From Dermatophagoides farinae (taxonomy: Eukaryota > Arthropoda > Arachnida > Sarcoptiformes > Pyroglyphidae), in NCBI RefSeq assembly GCF_024713945.1, contig NC_134679.1, positions 1,741,001 through 1,805,000 on the forward strand: 64,000 nucleotides of DNA, given 5' to 3'. Of the stretch, positions 46,700 through 60,600 are shown piece by piece. The notes under the pieces are model-generated. The model was not told where the DNA came from, made no database searches, and saw only the letters and a list, made by a program, of their open reading frames with translations. How positions within the stretch are numbered: the first letter of the stretch is position 1; each line of letters begins with the position of its first letter. A program made the translations under genes and the position numbers.

Positions 46700-47434
46700 T
46701 CAATATAATTTCAATTGACCAGTAATCTGATCGATCAATTTATTCGAACCAAAAATTGCCAATACGGTTGTCGAACCAGATTTAACCTGTGTTTTACCTG
46801 CATCATGTACCATATAACATGGTAGATCCAATGCAATTGCTTTATGTTCCAATTCAACTAGATGATTGGTATTCTCACCACGTAATACGATTTTTGTTTC
46901 GCCATATTCATTCCAACAAAGTAATGATTCACCATATTTACTTTGATGTTGTAATAGAAGTCGATGTAAACCCAATGCTGAATGAGCTACTTGTGCCGCA
47001 ATTTTACCCACACCCATCGTTAATTCAGAATTGACGATGAAAACCATTTTATAAAGATCATCATCGACATTTTCATAACTTATGAGCGATGATGATTGTT
47101 GTTGTTTTTCTTTTTGTTCAAGTTCAATGGGAAGATCTTCTGAATCGGCACCATTCGTGAATATCCATTCAATGGCAGCTTCAGCAGATTCATTATTCGT
47201 ATAATATAATGCTTTTTTAGCCATCATTGAACTAAAACCCATTGAAGTTAGATTGATCAGAAATAAATCATTTGGTTTCCATTTTGTTTTCGATTGCGAT
47301 GATGATGATGGCTGTGATGATGTCAAAGAATTATCACCTACATCTCCAGTACCAGTAGCGGTGGTGGTTGTCGATGTTGGTGGTGGATCATCGGTATTTT
47401 CAGTTCCATCGGGAACACCACGATTTTGGTCCAT
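46700..47434 (-). CDS. PTRH2: peptidyl-tRNA hydrolase 2 with UBA-like domain
   Basis: Single exon, 244 residues. The N-terminal 50 residues are low complexity. Residues 55-95 form a UBA-like domain (LTSMGFSSMMAKKALYYTNN, AIEWIFTN). The C-terminal 120 residues are the Pth2 fold (KMVFIVNSELTMGVGKIAAQ, AHSALG, HDAGKTQVKSGSTTVLAI, ending TGQLKLY). Pth2 enzymes release tRNA from stalled peptidyl-tRNA, and animal PTRH2 is at the mitochondrial outer membrane. Here the UBA-like region replaces the vertebrate membrane anchor, so a ubiquitin link is possible and location uncertain. Confidence 0.93.
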   Translation of the reverse strand: MDQNRGVPDGTENTDDPPPTSTTTTATGTGDVGDNSLTSSQPSSSSQSKTKWKPNDLFLINLTSMGFSSMMAKKALYYTNNESAEAAIEWIFTNGADSEDLPIELEQKEKQQQSSSLISYENVDDDLYKMVFIVNSELTMGVGKIAAQVAHSALGLHRLLLQHQSKYGESLLCWNEYGETKIVLRGENTNHLVELEHKAIALDLPCYMVHDAGKTQVKSGSTTVLAIFGSNKLIDQITGQLKLY

Positions 47435-47715
47435 TGTTGAAAAATGATTAATTATAATTAACCATTGATTTGATTATAATCAAATGTCAGAACGATTTTG
47501 TTGTTGATCTGCAATGTGATGAACAGATTTTATGAATAGGATGCGGGTTAACGCGTTGATTTTTTTTCGATCAAAGGACAAACAATATTCGATTCATCAT
47601 TCTCTTCAGACATTTTTCATTTCTGTTTTTCGTTAAATAAATCAGGTAAAATTGTCATTGTTTTAATTTTTCTTCCATCTAATTGATAAATGTTTCTCAT
47701 TTCTCAGATTTGATT
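47435..47715. promoter_or_regulatory. divergent promoter region, PTRH2 and IF1
   Basis: Start codons on opposite strands are 281 bases apart, so the region must serve both genes. AT-rich, with no TATA box clearly placed. Confidence 0.55.
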
Positions 47716-48238
47716 ATGAATCGTATTATTGGTAATCGAACTACGTTGACAAATTTGTTAATCAACATTAACAAGTAAGTTTGTTGTGATTGCATAACAT
47801 TTTCTATCACTGATCAGAAATTTTTAATTCACGAAATTTTGAATTGATTTTTATTTGCAATTTTTCTTTTCATACAGAGCTTCATCACGAAACATGTCAG
47901 GTGAATGGGGAGCTGGTTCTGGTAAAGTGAGTGAATCAAATTTTGACTTGAACACACACACCACTGTTGTGAATATTTTGAAAATATATTGAATCGTTTA
48001 ATTCACCTTTCATACAATTCAGGGTGGTGGTTCTGGTGGATCAGTACGTGATGCTGGTGGTGCATTTGGACGAATGGAAGCGGCACGTGAAGAGGAATTT
48101 TTTCGCCGTAAACAGCAACAAGAATTGGAAAAATTACGACAAGCTTTGGATTCACAACGCAGCGAATTGCAAAAACAAATCAAAGAACATGAAGCCGAAA
48201 TTGAACGTTTACGTAAAATTCAAAAGGACGGCCAATAA
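47716..48238 (+). CDS. ATP5IF1: mitochondrial F1-ATPase inhibitor IF1
   Basis: Exons 47716-47774, 47878-47926 and 48023-48238 give 107 residues. The first 25 residues form a basic mitochondrial leader. The Gly-rich segment (SGEWGAGSGK, GGSGGSVRD) leads into the inhibitory helix AGGAFGRMEAAREEEFFRR, close to the vertebrate AGGAFGKREQAEEERYFR, and a C-terminal dimerising coiled coil. IF1 blocks ATP hydrolysis by ATP synthase when matrix pH drops. The conserved His cluster of the mammalian coiled coil is reduced to one His, so pH sensing may differ. Confidence 0.95.
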
Positions 48239-48705
48239 ACAACAATATAAATGATTCAAATACAACAACGGGTGTATAAAACCTTTAACTTCATATTTGA
48301 AGTCGAAATAGAGTAGCCTGTTTGAATCATTTTACAGATTGTGTCAATTGTTTTTTCTACCCTAAAAATTCTTGTAATAAATAAAATGATAAATTAGAGC
48401 AATTGGGTGAAAATAAAATTTTTCTTTTTATTGGATCTAATTTTTTTAAATTTAATTTTCTTTTTGCGAATGAAATAATTTCATTACCACCAGACAGCGC
48501 TATATTGTTTGGATTAATATTTTGGCATATGTTTTTCACGTTGAAGGGCACACGCACATAGGCTTATAACGAATGTACGATAAGCGAAACAATCTTCTTG
48601 TTTTGATTATTTGAATTGATTTCGTGTACCTACAGTATCATCATATCATCATCCATTTTGTGTCTGTTTTGTTTTGTTTTGTTTTCACCAATCAAAATAT
48701 AAAAA

Positions 48706-50166
48706 ATGTTGTTCGGTTTCGGTGGTTGTGATCAATCATATAATCGTCGTGATGATGATGATGATGAGAATATAATTCCATCACGTGTTGCCCAAATACA
48801 TTTCGATGGGCTTGATCGTACTAAACATGATATTCTACATGAATTAGTAAAGCCAATTCTACAATCAAATGATCTGCCTGAAACATTGCTAAATGTTAAT
48901 TTTGTTCGACAACGTTTCTATGAGCTTGGCCTTTTTCGAAATGTACAGGTTTCGATCGATACGATCAATAAGGATTCGGTGAATAATGAACCACAGGAAG
49001 GTCCAGTTGAATTATCCATCACATTCAATGTGGATGAAACACGAAGATATGCCGGTGGTGTATATGTTGCCGGTAATCATAATGAAGTATCTGGTAATGT
49101 CGAACTACGTAGTCCGAATCTATTCGGAAGAGGTATGCATTGATGTTTGTCATTGTTTTTTGCCATAATAATTAATTCAATTTGATTAATAGGCGAAGAA
49201 ATACGATGCCAATTTGAACATACCCTACGATATTATGCAACATATTCGGCGACATTTTCCAAACCATTAATTCGAACGCCATGGCAAAGTTTAAGATCAA
49301 GTTTAGACCTAACTATGCTGCAATTATCCAAATATTGTCAATGGAGCGGTTATAAAGAATTGAATCGTAATTTATTGATTGGCCTCAATATTCAACCACA
49401 TCGTCTACATCGACATTTATTGCAGTGGGAAACATCATGGCGATATTTATCCGGACTTGGTAATGCCGATTTTCAAATAATCGAACAATTCGATCATTCG
49501 ATGAAGTCATCATTATCACATACATACATCTATGATAGACGAGACAATGCTGTTTTACCGACCAAAGGTACTATGTTCAAAATGTTCAATGAATATGCTG
49601 GCTTTCAAAAGTATGCCGCCTCGTTTCGTAAACATGAGTTTGAATTTCAACATAATCTTGCTTCATTTTTACAATTATCATTCAAGGTTTGATTGTTATA
49701 ATTTATGTTGAACATTTCCATCAATTTATGAATTATTCTTTTTTTTCAGGGTGGAGCGATGAAAAGTTTCAACAATACAACAGTGAGTGACCGATTTTTC
49801 CTTGGTGGTCCACTAAATCTTCGTGGATTCCAAATGTGTGGTGTTGGACCTCATGGTCAGGATGGTATTAGCGCGTTGGGTGCATTGAAATATTGGGTTG
49901 GATCCGTACATTTACAATATCCATTGCCATTCAAAAATAGCTTCGATCAATATCTGCGTTTGCATGGATTTTTACAGGCCGGTTCTATATCGGATAAATT
50001 CAGCGAACTAACCGAAAATATTCGAACATCATGTGGTGGTGGATTAATATTTGCCTTTGGAAATAATGTACGTCTTGAATTGAACTATTGTCTACCATTA
50101 TTCAATCAAACATATGATAAAATACATCGAGGTATTCAATTCGGCATCGGAATGTCCTATGTTTAG
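48706..50166 (+). CDS. SAMM50: SAM50, mitochondrial outer-membrane beta-barrel assembly protein
   Basis: Exons 48706-49132, 49193-49686 and 49750-50166 give 445 residues. Residues about 30-120 are a POTRA domain (IHFDGLDRTKHDIL, VRQRFYELGLFRNVQV). The rest is the Omp85 beta-barrel with conserved LRSPNLFGRG near its start, the loop-6 motif LGGPLNLRGFQMCGVGP and the C-terminal strand GIQFGIGMSYV. SAM50 inserts barrel proteins such as VDAC into the outer membrane and, with DNAJC11 and MICOS, anchors cristae. The N-terminus starts with a short Cys/Asp-rich stretch. Looks intact. Confidence 0.96.
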
Positions 50167-50663
50167 ACACAATTGACAGCAAATTTGAAAAATTCTGATT
50201 TTTTTTTGTAAAATTCTAGTTTTAATTGATTCTTGAAATTCTTCAATGATTGAGATTGTTATAATATCTGAGGGAATAAATTATTTTTCAATAAACTCGA
50301 AATAAATAACTTATCATCATATAGAATTTATAATTCACCAGTTTTCCTGTATTTTATTTTTTAATTTATGGAAGTCAACAGTAAAAAAGACAATTTTATC
50401 TTTTTTTTAAATTACAATTATTAAATGGTTAAAACTGTTTTCAAATGGAGAATTATAAATTCTATATATGACAAGTTCTTTATTTCGTATGCATTAAAAA
50501 TGGTTGATGAAAGTGATGAAAAAGATGTGACAAATAAAATTCATAATTATAATCAAGATCAACATGCCGAGATCTGCTTCGAATGTTTTCGAGGCCAATA
50601 ATAATTTACATAATTTAATTCTGATGGATAAGATTTCCTTTTTATACAATTGAATCGGACCAA
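50167..50663. other. convergent 3' region, SAM50 and BMP gene
   Basis: AT-rich 3' UTRs of two convergent genes. Nothing else seen. Confidence 0.5.
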
Positions 50664-52097
50664 TCAATGACAACCACAAGATTGAACGACCATATTCTTG
50701 AATTTTTTAAGTACAACATTTGAATTGTCATCAAAGTAGAGGACCATTATTGATGATAATTGGGATGGTGCACAACATGGTTTCGGTACATGACGATACA
50801 TAATGTGATAAAGATTTTGTACGACCGCATGATTCGTTGCATTCATATGGGTATTCATTGGAAATGAACAATCACCATGACAGAAGAACGCTGAATAGCC
50901 ATCCGGTGCAATGATCCAATCTTGCCAGTTTAGATCACGAAACGATACGAATAATGTACGTTTCTGACAGCTTTTTGATATATATCGATCATTCGTATCT
51001 GTTTGATTTAGAGATTAGAGAAGAAATAAATCATTCATATTACTCACTAAGAAAAGGGTTCCGATCATCCGGATCATAGTACGAAGATTCAGATCGTTTT
51101 CGATTCAAAACGGCACGTCTTGCACGCTGTTTATTCTGAAACATTTGTGCTCTATTCGATGATGATGTTTGTAGGTCATTCGTATTCGATTTTATATAGG
51201 CCGTCATAAATGGTTGATATTTTTTGAATCCACGAGAATTGAATAGCCCTATGCTTTTGGGACTAAGATCTTTGGCTATTGGAGTATGAGAGAAATTGGA
51301 ATTATTCAAAGTTGTCAATGTCAACCATCAACCTTCCACTTACGAATACTGCTGGTACGAATCTGTAGATAAAGACCCAAATTTTGACCAGGAAATTTTA
51401 GCCAATCTAATAATGGCTGTGTAACATTGAACCGTAACCATCCCCCAACATGACCATCGATTTTGATTGAATCTACATAATTCTTGATGATTTCGCCACG
51501 ATCAAAAAGCTGAAATAATGTCAATTGAAATGTGTAGCTTGAATTGAAACGGTGTCGGATTGGATCACGATATATCCTCAGTTCAGCATCGATAATTTCC
51601 GAATTTTGGGGAACATTCGTAATGTTAAACCAAAATCGTCGATCACGATTATGACGTAAATTTTTATTATTTCGTTGTGTTTTGATTCGATTATTAAAAC
51701 TGATTATTACATCAGATTGTGTCATTTCAAGAAGACTTTGATTCGAAATCAGATCTGTATGTCGAACCATAGATGGATGACCATCATTGAATGATGTGTA
51801 GAGATTCATTAAAAAATTTGATGCCGATTCATCGGTTCCATATTTTTTTGGTTTAGGTCGATGATCCAAACCTAACACATGTAGGATTTCTTCCTGTAAT
51901 TCTTGTTGTTCATATTGTGGAAGAAATTTGAAGGCAACACTCTGTTGCATGGAATTATCAGTATAAAAATAACGTAATGATGATGGATCCATTGCAGAAC
52001 CGGAAGCGGCCATATTGTCCGATAATGTTAATGATAATGCAATGTAACCGATGAATGAAAAAAAGTAAAGAAGAAATCTAAAACAATTTGGTGACAT
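50664..52097 (-). CDS. gbb: gbb/BMP5-8-class TGF-beta ligand, frame break in the prodomain
   Basis: The exon at 52097-51048 encodes a signal peptide and the TGF-beta propeptide ([39 protein letters not shown]). The exon at 50998-50664 encodes the mature domain: [56 protein letters not shown] and the end VVQSCGCH, with all seven knot Cys. Basic sites QRARR and NRKR before it suit furin. Around 51325 the frame changes: one base appears missing in GATGGTTG relative to a continuous frame, and both sides still look like BMP prodomain. BMP5-8 ligands signal through type I/II Ser/Thr kinase receptors to Mad/Smad in patterning, growth and synapses. Confidence 0.92.
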
Positions 52098-53717
52098 TAT
52101 GATTAACCAATAAGATTGATTTGGCGGTTGCTATTTTTGGTTTTTGTCAACAAACAACAAAAAAAAACGAAGAAAACAATAACAAACAAATTAGAATCAC
52201 AAATTCGTTATTACTGTTATATATTTGAATCACTGATAATCAATGAACATGAACAAGAAAATGGGGACATAATAATATTATCCAGGAAATAATAATCATC
52301 ATCATTATCATGAACATTTCAATCGAACAAATTGTTTCACAATTGCACATTTGAAATCATGATTACTGCTATGATTATAATGATAATGATGATGGGGATA
52401 ACATTGATGGTAATAATGGCGCATTTTCTCATGAATGATCCGTAGACAAACAAAACCATTCATTCATTTTCATTTTTTTTTCATGGCTGTCATCAATCAT
52501 TCAATCAATCAATTAATCAACCGAATTACAGGAAAAAATGATAGTCGCAAGTTGTTTTTTTTTGGTCGATATATGATGCAGATCAGATCGATCATTACAT
52601 CCACATGGAATACTAATATTTAATCCGAGAATAGGCTATGTCTATAACCGAAAATGACGACTCTATGGTTTGAACAACAATATTGATTTTTTTGGGGTGT
52701 AGGGCAAAAATGAATGGATTAAGGATAGGACCACTTCCATAGCCATCAACATCTTCAGCCATCATTCGAACCATCATTAAAATATAGAACAGATACCCAC
52801 ACACATTTATATAGAGGCAATATACACAAAATGCATCATGTCTGGCAATTACGGGTTGTCAAGCAATAAAAATAATATACTGGAAATTGTATGCTTAGAA
52901 TTCAACTAAATGAATTGAATTTCATTCAACACATTCTAGCTATATTCGATTTGTATAAATTTATGATGTAGCCAATATGCACTCGATCGTTGATAAATGT
53001 CAAAGTGATCGATGATAATCAAATACAAATACAATACCTTTTCGATTCTTTCAAGTCAATATATGACGATACATACACAGTTATAGATTAAAATTATTCA
53101 AGTTATTTACTGGATCAAATTATCATTCGATTATTGATGAGCAAGTGAAAGTGCTTCATAGCAAAAAAAAAAAAAAAAACAATGCTTGTTAGACAGAACA
53201 AACAAGATTGGTTGTTGTTGCCGTTCGCGGTTATGAGATATTAATGTTGATCGTAGCTGGCCAGGTATGATCTCAATTGCAGGGGTAGCTTTGCTCAACA
53301 GGTAGCTTGTTCATCTAGCAGCAAACTGAACAACAGAAAAATGGACAAACAGAGATGATTATGATAAGAATCGTTTTTCTTTTTCTGGAATGTCTACACG
53401 AACACACACAAACACACACACACCACACACGAACAATTCCATTCACCATTGGTTCACGAACTTAGAGCTGTAGCTACTTTGGATTTTAATGATGATGAAC
53501 TTCGTGAGTGGTGGTCATCGTTTTTGATATAGGCAACAATGTTCGTAGTGGTGGCGACCTAGCAGGTTTGACATGATAATTAATGGGCAAAAGAAATTCT
53601 GTATTTTTGAAAGAGTGAATCCGGTGAAAAATGACTATTGTTAAATTGATTATCATATAGGTCGTATAATATTTAATGGTAAAAAATAACATGATTGTAA
53701 ATTCAGAAATAAATTTT
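52098..53717. other. intergenic upstream of the BMP gene
   Basis: 1.6 kb with no supported coding region. It holds an 18-base A-run near 53162 and an (AC)n stretch near 53402-53425. It probably contains the regulatory region of the BMP gene and the archease 3' UTR. Confidence 0.5.
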
Positions 53718-54376
53718 TTAGATATCAATTATAACATAGACATCGACACGATCATCTTTTTTATGGATCTGCATATTTGAATAAGTGATTGCTTTCACTT
53801 CGGTACCTTGTGGATGTTTATCGAGGTTGAATACTTCACCATAACATCGTGCTTTAATACGAAAATCTTGCCAATTCATTTCCAAGATTTCAACTTTCTT
53901 TAAATGTTAGAATAGAAAAAACATTTACATTTTTTTGAAATCAATGATTAAAAAAATTAATTTACCTTGGGTATAAGAAATGGCTCAGCATTGAATAGGA
54001 ACAATACATCGTCAAGAAAACGAAATAACATACTGCATTCATCATCACCACCACTAGCTTCAACATCGGCATATTTTTCAATCGAAACCGTTTTCAAATC
54101 GGTTATATAACCAAAAACACCCATTGCACATTGTTCGAATGCTTCTTTCAAATCTTTACCCCAGGCATGGATTCTTTGATTGTGAAGAAAAAAATTGTCA
54201 ACAGTTTTGAAAGATGAAAAATAAAACTTACTGAACATCGGCAGTATGATCAAGATCTATCAATTGGTAATGAAATAATTAGAAAATTATTAGCAAGTTT
54301 AATTCAAATATTTACATTCATAATGAACAGGCGGAATCGATGGATTAAAATCCTTTTCAACATCTTGAAGATCCAT
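53718..54376 (-). CDS. ZBTB8OS: archease, tRNA-ligase cofactor
   Basis: Exons 54376-54316, 54256-54232, 54173-53966 and 53897-53718 give 157 residues. Motifs: YLDHTADVQIHAWGKDLKEA, EQCAMGVFGYITDL, FRFLDDVLFLF, DKHPQGTEVKAITYS and the acidic C-terminal VYVIIDI, all diagnostic of archease, including the metal-binding Asp of DHTAD and the terminal Asp. Archease lets the RtcB tRNA ligase complete several turnovers in tRNA splicing and XBP1 mRNA splicing. The second exon is only 25 bases. It sits 300 bases downstream of the DOCK gene, same strand. Confidence 0.97.
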
Positions 54377-54678
54377 GATTGATGTAATTTCGAAAACAAT
54401 TTGGCAATAATCAAATTTTCAATACACACGTGACAAGCCGTAACATTGTTTTTGGATAGGAGCAATTTGAAAATTTCTCATTGAAAATGTGATTCATTTT
54501 TAATAAGAATTTATTTATTCTAAAAAAAAAAATTCATTCAAAATTCAAGGCAATAACAACGACATAATATAGGCAATAAAGAAGACATAACATATAGAAT
54601 CGAAGGAGTTAGAATGATAAAAAAAAACTTGTTAAATCTAGCGGACAAAGCTAAAAAAACAATTTAGATGGAAGCCGG

Positions 54679-57600
54679 CTAAGAAAAATGGCCAAACGTT
54701 GGACCAGAAATGGCATCGAATATCGGAATATATGAGGATCGATGATTAAGAAAATCCAATTCGGATTTTAGTTTTTCAAAATTTAGCTTCAAATTATTAT
54801 GATATTCGGTTTGATTCGATTTGATCAATCGTTCGTTCAATTTTAAGGCACTTTCACATAGGTCAAGGAATTGTTCGAATAAAAATTTCAAATGTTTTTG
54901 ACTTTCATCAAAATTTTCATCATGAATATTATTATCATCATAATCATCATCGATTCCATTGGTCATCATTATGATTTTCTGTTGTTCATCATCGATGCTT
55001 GGTTTGGTTTTCAGGAATGCATTTGCATATGCGATTGGTCCACAATTGACAGTCACATGTATGGATCCTTGTAAAACCAATTGTAAATGTTTAACATCTT
55101 GATTCATGATTACATGCTCTAATTGATAGACACGTTCCTGCATTTCATCGATGGCCACATCGATTGGATTTAATATCACTTCTTTCTTGCTAATAACCGG
55201 TATACGTTTCAAGAAATATGGAAAACTATGGCCGGCGGTAAGAATGACTCGTTTTTTATATTGTTCAGCAACGGATTGAGCAATTTTACTGTCTAAACGT
55301 TGTTCATAGACAAACTGTAGTACGCCGACATTCTTTTCAAATTGATTACGTGCATTTTCAATGTATGGTGTTACATGTGTAACAACGATGATAAGGTTTC
55401 CACATTGTTTACTATTATTTAAATTGGGTATTTCGCCATTCGAATGTGAATGTAATGATTCAGTCGTATTTGATTCAATTTGTTGAATTGTCGGTGAATC
55501 TGCGGCTAAGAATGTTGCATTCGGATAAAATGCCTGCATTTTGGCCGTCATTTCCGATAATGAGACTAGTTTGGGCATTTTATAAATGTATTCCATTTTC
55601 TGTCCCGTGTTCAGATAATAGAATGCCACTCTGTGGAGAAAAAAAATTCGTTAATATATTAATATTGACACATAAATTGCCTACCTGAAAAAAGTATCGA
55701 AAATTCTTTTACCCGAATCATTAATCTCCTGTGCTTTTGAATGCATTTTTGAAATTTTCGTATAGAGTATGGAAAGTTTTTTATGTTCATATTCTTTTTC
55801 ATAAGATGACATTACAACTTTCAATACATGTGGTGCTAGTTCATAAAGTTCTGCTTTTTCAAATAGATCAACACATTCTTGGATGATTGATTCGAGTACA
55901 TCGATCGATACATGGCTCTCTTCCAATTCAAGCCAATCAGATTCACGTTTTATCGAATCTTTAGTCATAATATTATCCGATACTTTACTTATATTGAGCA
56001 TACCGTCAATGATATGAATTTCTTTGGAAGACAATTGTTCAATGAGTATTGCTATCACTTGACATAGGCACATTGCTGCTTCGGCCCAATCATGATTCTT
56101 GATATGAACTTCACTTAAATTCTCTAGCCATGTTCGTAATAAAGAACGCGATGTTCGTGCATATGAATTGGCCAATTGTAATCGAAGTTCAGAAGCTGAA
56201 TATGGATCAAAATATTCTTCACGAATCTGTTTAGTTGCTTTTAATATTTCACGTATACGTTCAACAATCATTGTGATGGAAATCTCTTCTTCACCATCAT
56301 CGGTATATATCTGTAAGGTTTTCGTATCGGCAATTGCAAGCTGTTCCAAACGATTCAACGATGAATGTAGATAGAGCAGACCATGTGGATCACTTGAAGC
56401 CAATCTCGAAACACAAACAATCGTCTCGAATCGTGTACGTTTCATATTAGTCACAAATAAACAATACTAATTTGTTTGAGTAAAATTAGATCAATGAGTT
56501 AGAAAGACAAAATAAATCTTACCAATAAATCAGTAGCTCCTTGTCGAATAGGAGTTAAAGAAGAGTTGCAATATCGTATAACTTTCGAAATGATTGGCGA
56601 TAGAAATGCATCCGAATTGAATAAAAGAAGGGAAAATTTATGAACAAAATATCTGACACTATTGAATAAATGTATCAAAACTGTTTGACTTTGTGGTATT
56701 GTCATCAGCGTTAGATAGATTGATAGAATTTGTGATATTGAATGATCGATTGGTTCTTGATCATTATCCAGATAGAGATGAATCGTACGTAATGTTATCA
56801 ATGCTGATTGTATGGATAGATTCTGTTGCAGGAGATAGTTGGTTAAATGATTCTCACCAGTACTATGGTGAGGATGATAATGGTGGTGGTTTGTCGTCAA
56901 AGTATTCATTACAAAGCTATGATGATGATGATGATGATGATGATGGTTAAGATTATTTGCATTGCTACTACTAATCGAATTGGGCATAGTTTTCGAACGA
57001 TTATCAGTAAATTTTTTTGGTTTATATTCAAAACAATTGATAGCCAATTCCAGACATAGAAACAAATCTTTTCGTTGTTTTCTCGTCAATAGATTCATAC
57101 GTTCGGTGTTGATCATTTGTACGATACATAAGAAACAAATGAAAAGATCACGAACCTCTTCATTACTGAATTTATCAAATCGAACTGTATTACTAGTCGA
57201 ACTGACCGCTAATGTTATCGATGTTGCAGCAGAATTTGTTCGATTATGTCCGGTCAATGTATTGACAGAACCAATCGTTGAATTTGAGCTATATGAACTA
57301 ATTGAGCTAAGTGTTGATGATATTTCCGATGTAGATCGAACTAATAACGAATTAAGACCATCAATGGAATTTTGTTGATGTTGTTCATGAATTGTTGCAA
57401 ATGAATGCTGTTTTGAACCATGTGAATGTGTAGAAGATAAATTCTGTGTGTTTGGATTACTCGAAATGGCCGAATCCATCATTCGATTACAATTCTCTAA
57501 TATGACGGATAATATGGGTAAATATAAGCAAATGACCTTTTCACGACATTCCAATGATGAATAACGATCATCGAGCATATGTTTGGTCAATTGATTACGA

Positions 57601-60600
57601 ATAATGGACAAAGCTAATTGTCGAATCTGGCGAACACTTGTTGCTGATTGATGATATAATGAACGAAATTCATTCAATATGAGGAATGCGGGAAAATGTT
57701 TACTACAAAATTCTATTGTCAATGTTGCTGTATCTTGTAGTTGCATTGGATTACAAAATGGAATAAAATGTTCATGTGCCAAAAGAGTAGCGATAGCGTT
57801 GAATTTCAATTCCTGTATAACAATATCACGTGATGATAGACAATTGACATGATGAAACATGGCATTGAATATGATGGAACGATCAAAAAATGAACATAAT
57901 CTTGTCATGAAATGAGTTAACGCTCGATTAGCATCTTGTACTTCTTCAAGCCGAGAATTCATTGAAATCACAGTAGATGCATGTTCAAAAAATGATTTTA
58001 GATTCATCACGAATTCTTCATCAAATCTTTCTTCACGTTTCCAACGAATTCGACCAGTTTGAATAAGATATTGAGCCATTGACTTGGTCATTATTTGCAA
58101 AAGAAACCATAAATTACTGATCAGTAATTTCATCTCTTCAGTATTCGTCATTACAGTAGTGGAAATCGATTGTTGTTGTTGTTGTTGTGGCTGCTGTTGT
58201 TTGCCATTCGGATTGAATTGTTCAAACATTTTATTGATCAAAATGATCAATTGATCATGGATGTATAGATTACAGAATTCGGCCGTTTCAAATGTAGAAT
58301 AGATAAATTGATGGAGGATATCTAATTGATTATCACGGCGAAATTGATCCACTAAACGAATGATTGTATTTATTGATTCTTGTATCAATTCTTGGCTAGC
58401 AGCATAAATAATTAATTTGAACAATTGTTGAATGATAATCTGTGAAAAATGTATCAATTCTTCTGGATCACAATGGGGCAATTGTCGAAGCATTTTTGGT
58501 ATTTGTCTTTCCAATGATATTATATGTGAAATTTCTTTTGAATCATTTCGATGTGACCGTGTTATTTTAATCACTGATAATAGTGTATTGTGCAATTCGA
58601 AATCACGTGATATAATTGATGATGTTAGCGATAAGGAAACCTTGAAAACTTCTTTACCCACAACTTTAACATCGGGCATTGAAAGACCTTTGCCAAGGCC
58701 TAATGATTGACAGGAAAGATAGTTATTGGGAAGAGAAGCAAAAACTGATAATGCCAGATTCTGACAATGAATTTGACGTTTTTCCGACGAAATTGGCAGC
58801 CATGAATAGCCGACTATTGAATATAAACATTCTTTCTTGCATGATATGTGTGAAAAAGTGAAGAGAATATGAAGTTTTTCACTGAAATTTAATGGTAATG
58901 CTACTTTGATTTCTTCGAAAAAATCCGGTGTGACACTATGTTTTGAAACAGCTGTCGTAGCCGATGTGACGAACAACGATGAATCATGTGGTCTACCGTA
59001 TATAATTGGCAATGATCGTGATTCATTCGTATTATCCGTATCACGAATTTCGATTGTAACACATAGATTTCTTGCTTTTGAAAATACTCGTTGTGAATCA
59101 TAACGTAAACTTTGTGGATAAATATAGAGTATATTAAAGAATTCGGCATAAGGTTGTGATAACAGTCGTAATGATTGAATTTCAACAATCGGATTGATCA
59201 ACACCTGTTGCTGTTGTGTTTTTTTGCCACTATTTTCCGAATCGATAGCTTTCCGCGCATAAACAGATGGATTGAAAATGACAATTTCAGCATTATTCTC
59301 CTTTTCTTCATGTTGGCTTTTAATTTGTTTCAAAAATGTTTTCAAATCGATCAATTCAATCTCAAGTCTTCCACTGATGATTGTTTGTGACCGCGTAGAA
59401 GTGGATTGATGAGAAACCTGATTTAGAATGTTACAGATGAATTCATCTGATAAACGATTCTGATCCATTTTATAGAATAGGCCGAAACTTGGATTCGTTT
59501 CCAGATTCAATGAATCTGGATGAAACAGTGGTCGTATACTCCATGCATATGGTTCAACATGTTGTAGAATCATCAGACTATGTGCAACTTTATTATTATT
59601 ATTTTGACTATTATTCTGGCTATTGATAATTGGACAGCACATATAATTCTGCAATCGGTGCCATGTCCGTTCCACACGAAGAACAAGATAAAGATCATTT
59701 GGATTCGAATGATTAAGGTCGACTTGAAACAATGCCTTTGTAACTGTACACAATAATTTTTGATCGAAACCACGATTGCCTTCGGCTAGAGAGGATGATC
59801 TACACGAATGAATTTCAGATGATACAACATAACGAAATTCTTCGGAAAGTTTTCCCAATTTACAATCAAACAGGGAAATACGATAAAAATATGAATCATT
59901 CAAACGAGAACGATCATTATTTATGGATGGAATGGCTATATCAGTCGATTTGATCATCAATACGAAACGAAATATTCGCTGTTGTTGTTGTTGTTGCTGT
60001 TGTTGATGATGATGATGATTTATTTCAAGAAAATTGAATTCTTTATCATTTGACAAAAAAACATTTTGATTATGAGAATTTAGATAGTTAAAATCTTCAG
60101 TAAATTTATTGAAAAAATCTTTTCTAATATTCATATCATTATAGGCAGCGAATAGATTGATATTGTTGATTAGATCCAAACTTTTCAATTTCTGGGAAAT
60201 TTCTTCAGCATCATGATTCAATATACGTTGCAATTGGTGCATTGGTTCAAATTCTTGCACAATATTCGAATTGATATCCTTAATCCAATCATCGATGAAT
60301 TTGGAATCAGTACGGATGATGTGGCGATTCACCTGAAAACTATTATTTGAAGCTTGATCTTGATCGGAAAATCGTTCAACTTTTTGATTCACTTCAATAT
60401 GCCATAAGATTTTATTCCTTCGATTTGTATCGAAAAATGTAAGAAAACAATCATGTTCATCACGTGAAAGTGTGAGCCAACCATTACGGAAATCACCATC
60501 ACCTTCACCAATGACTGATGCATTACCTTCACGAATGAGCATTTTTTGTCCACAAATTCCACCTGATTCATAATCATCGTCATCACATTCAAATACATGA

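Noticed and set aside
53200-53340. Possible miRNA or short exon in the higher-complexity stretch
   Set aside because: No stable hairpin or open frame with a family match was found.
56693-57378. Plus-strand open frames opposite the DOCK gene
   Set aside because: They are antisense shadows of a conserved coding exon, with low-complexity Asp/Met runs from GAT repeats.
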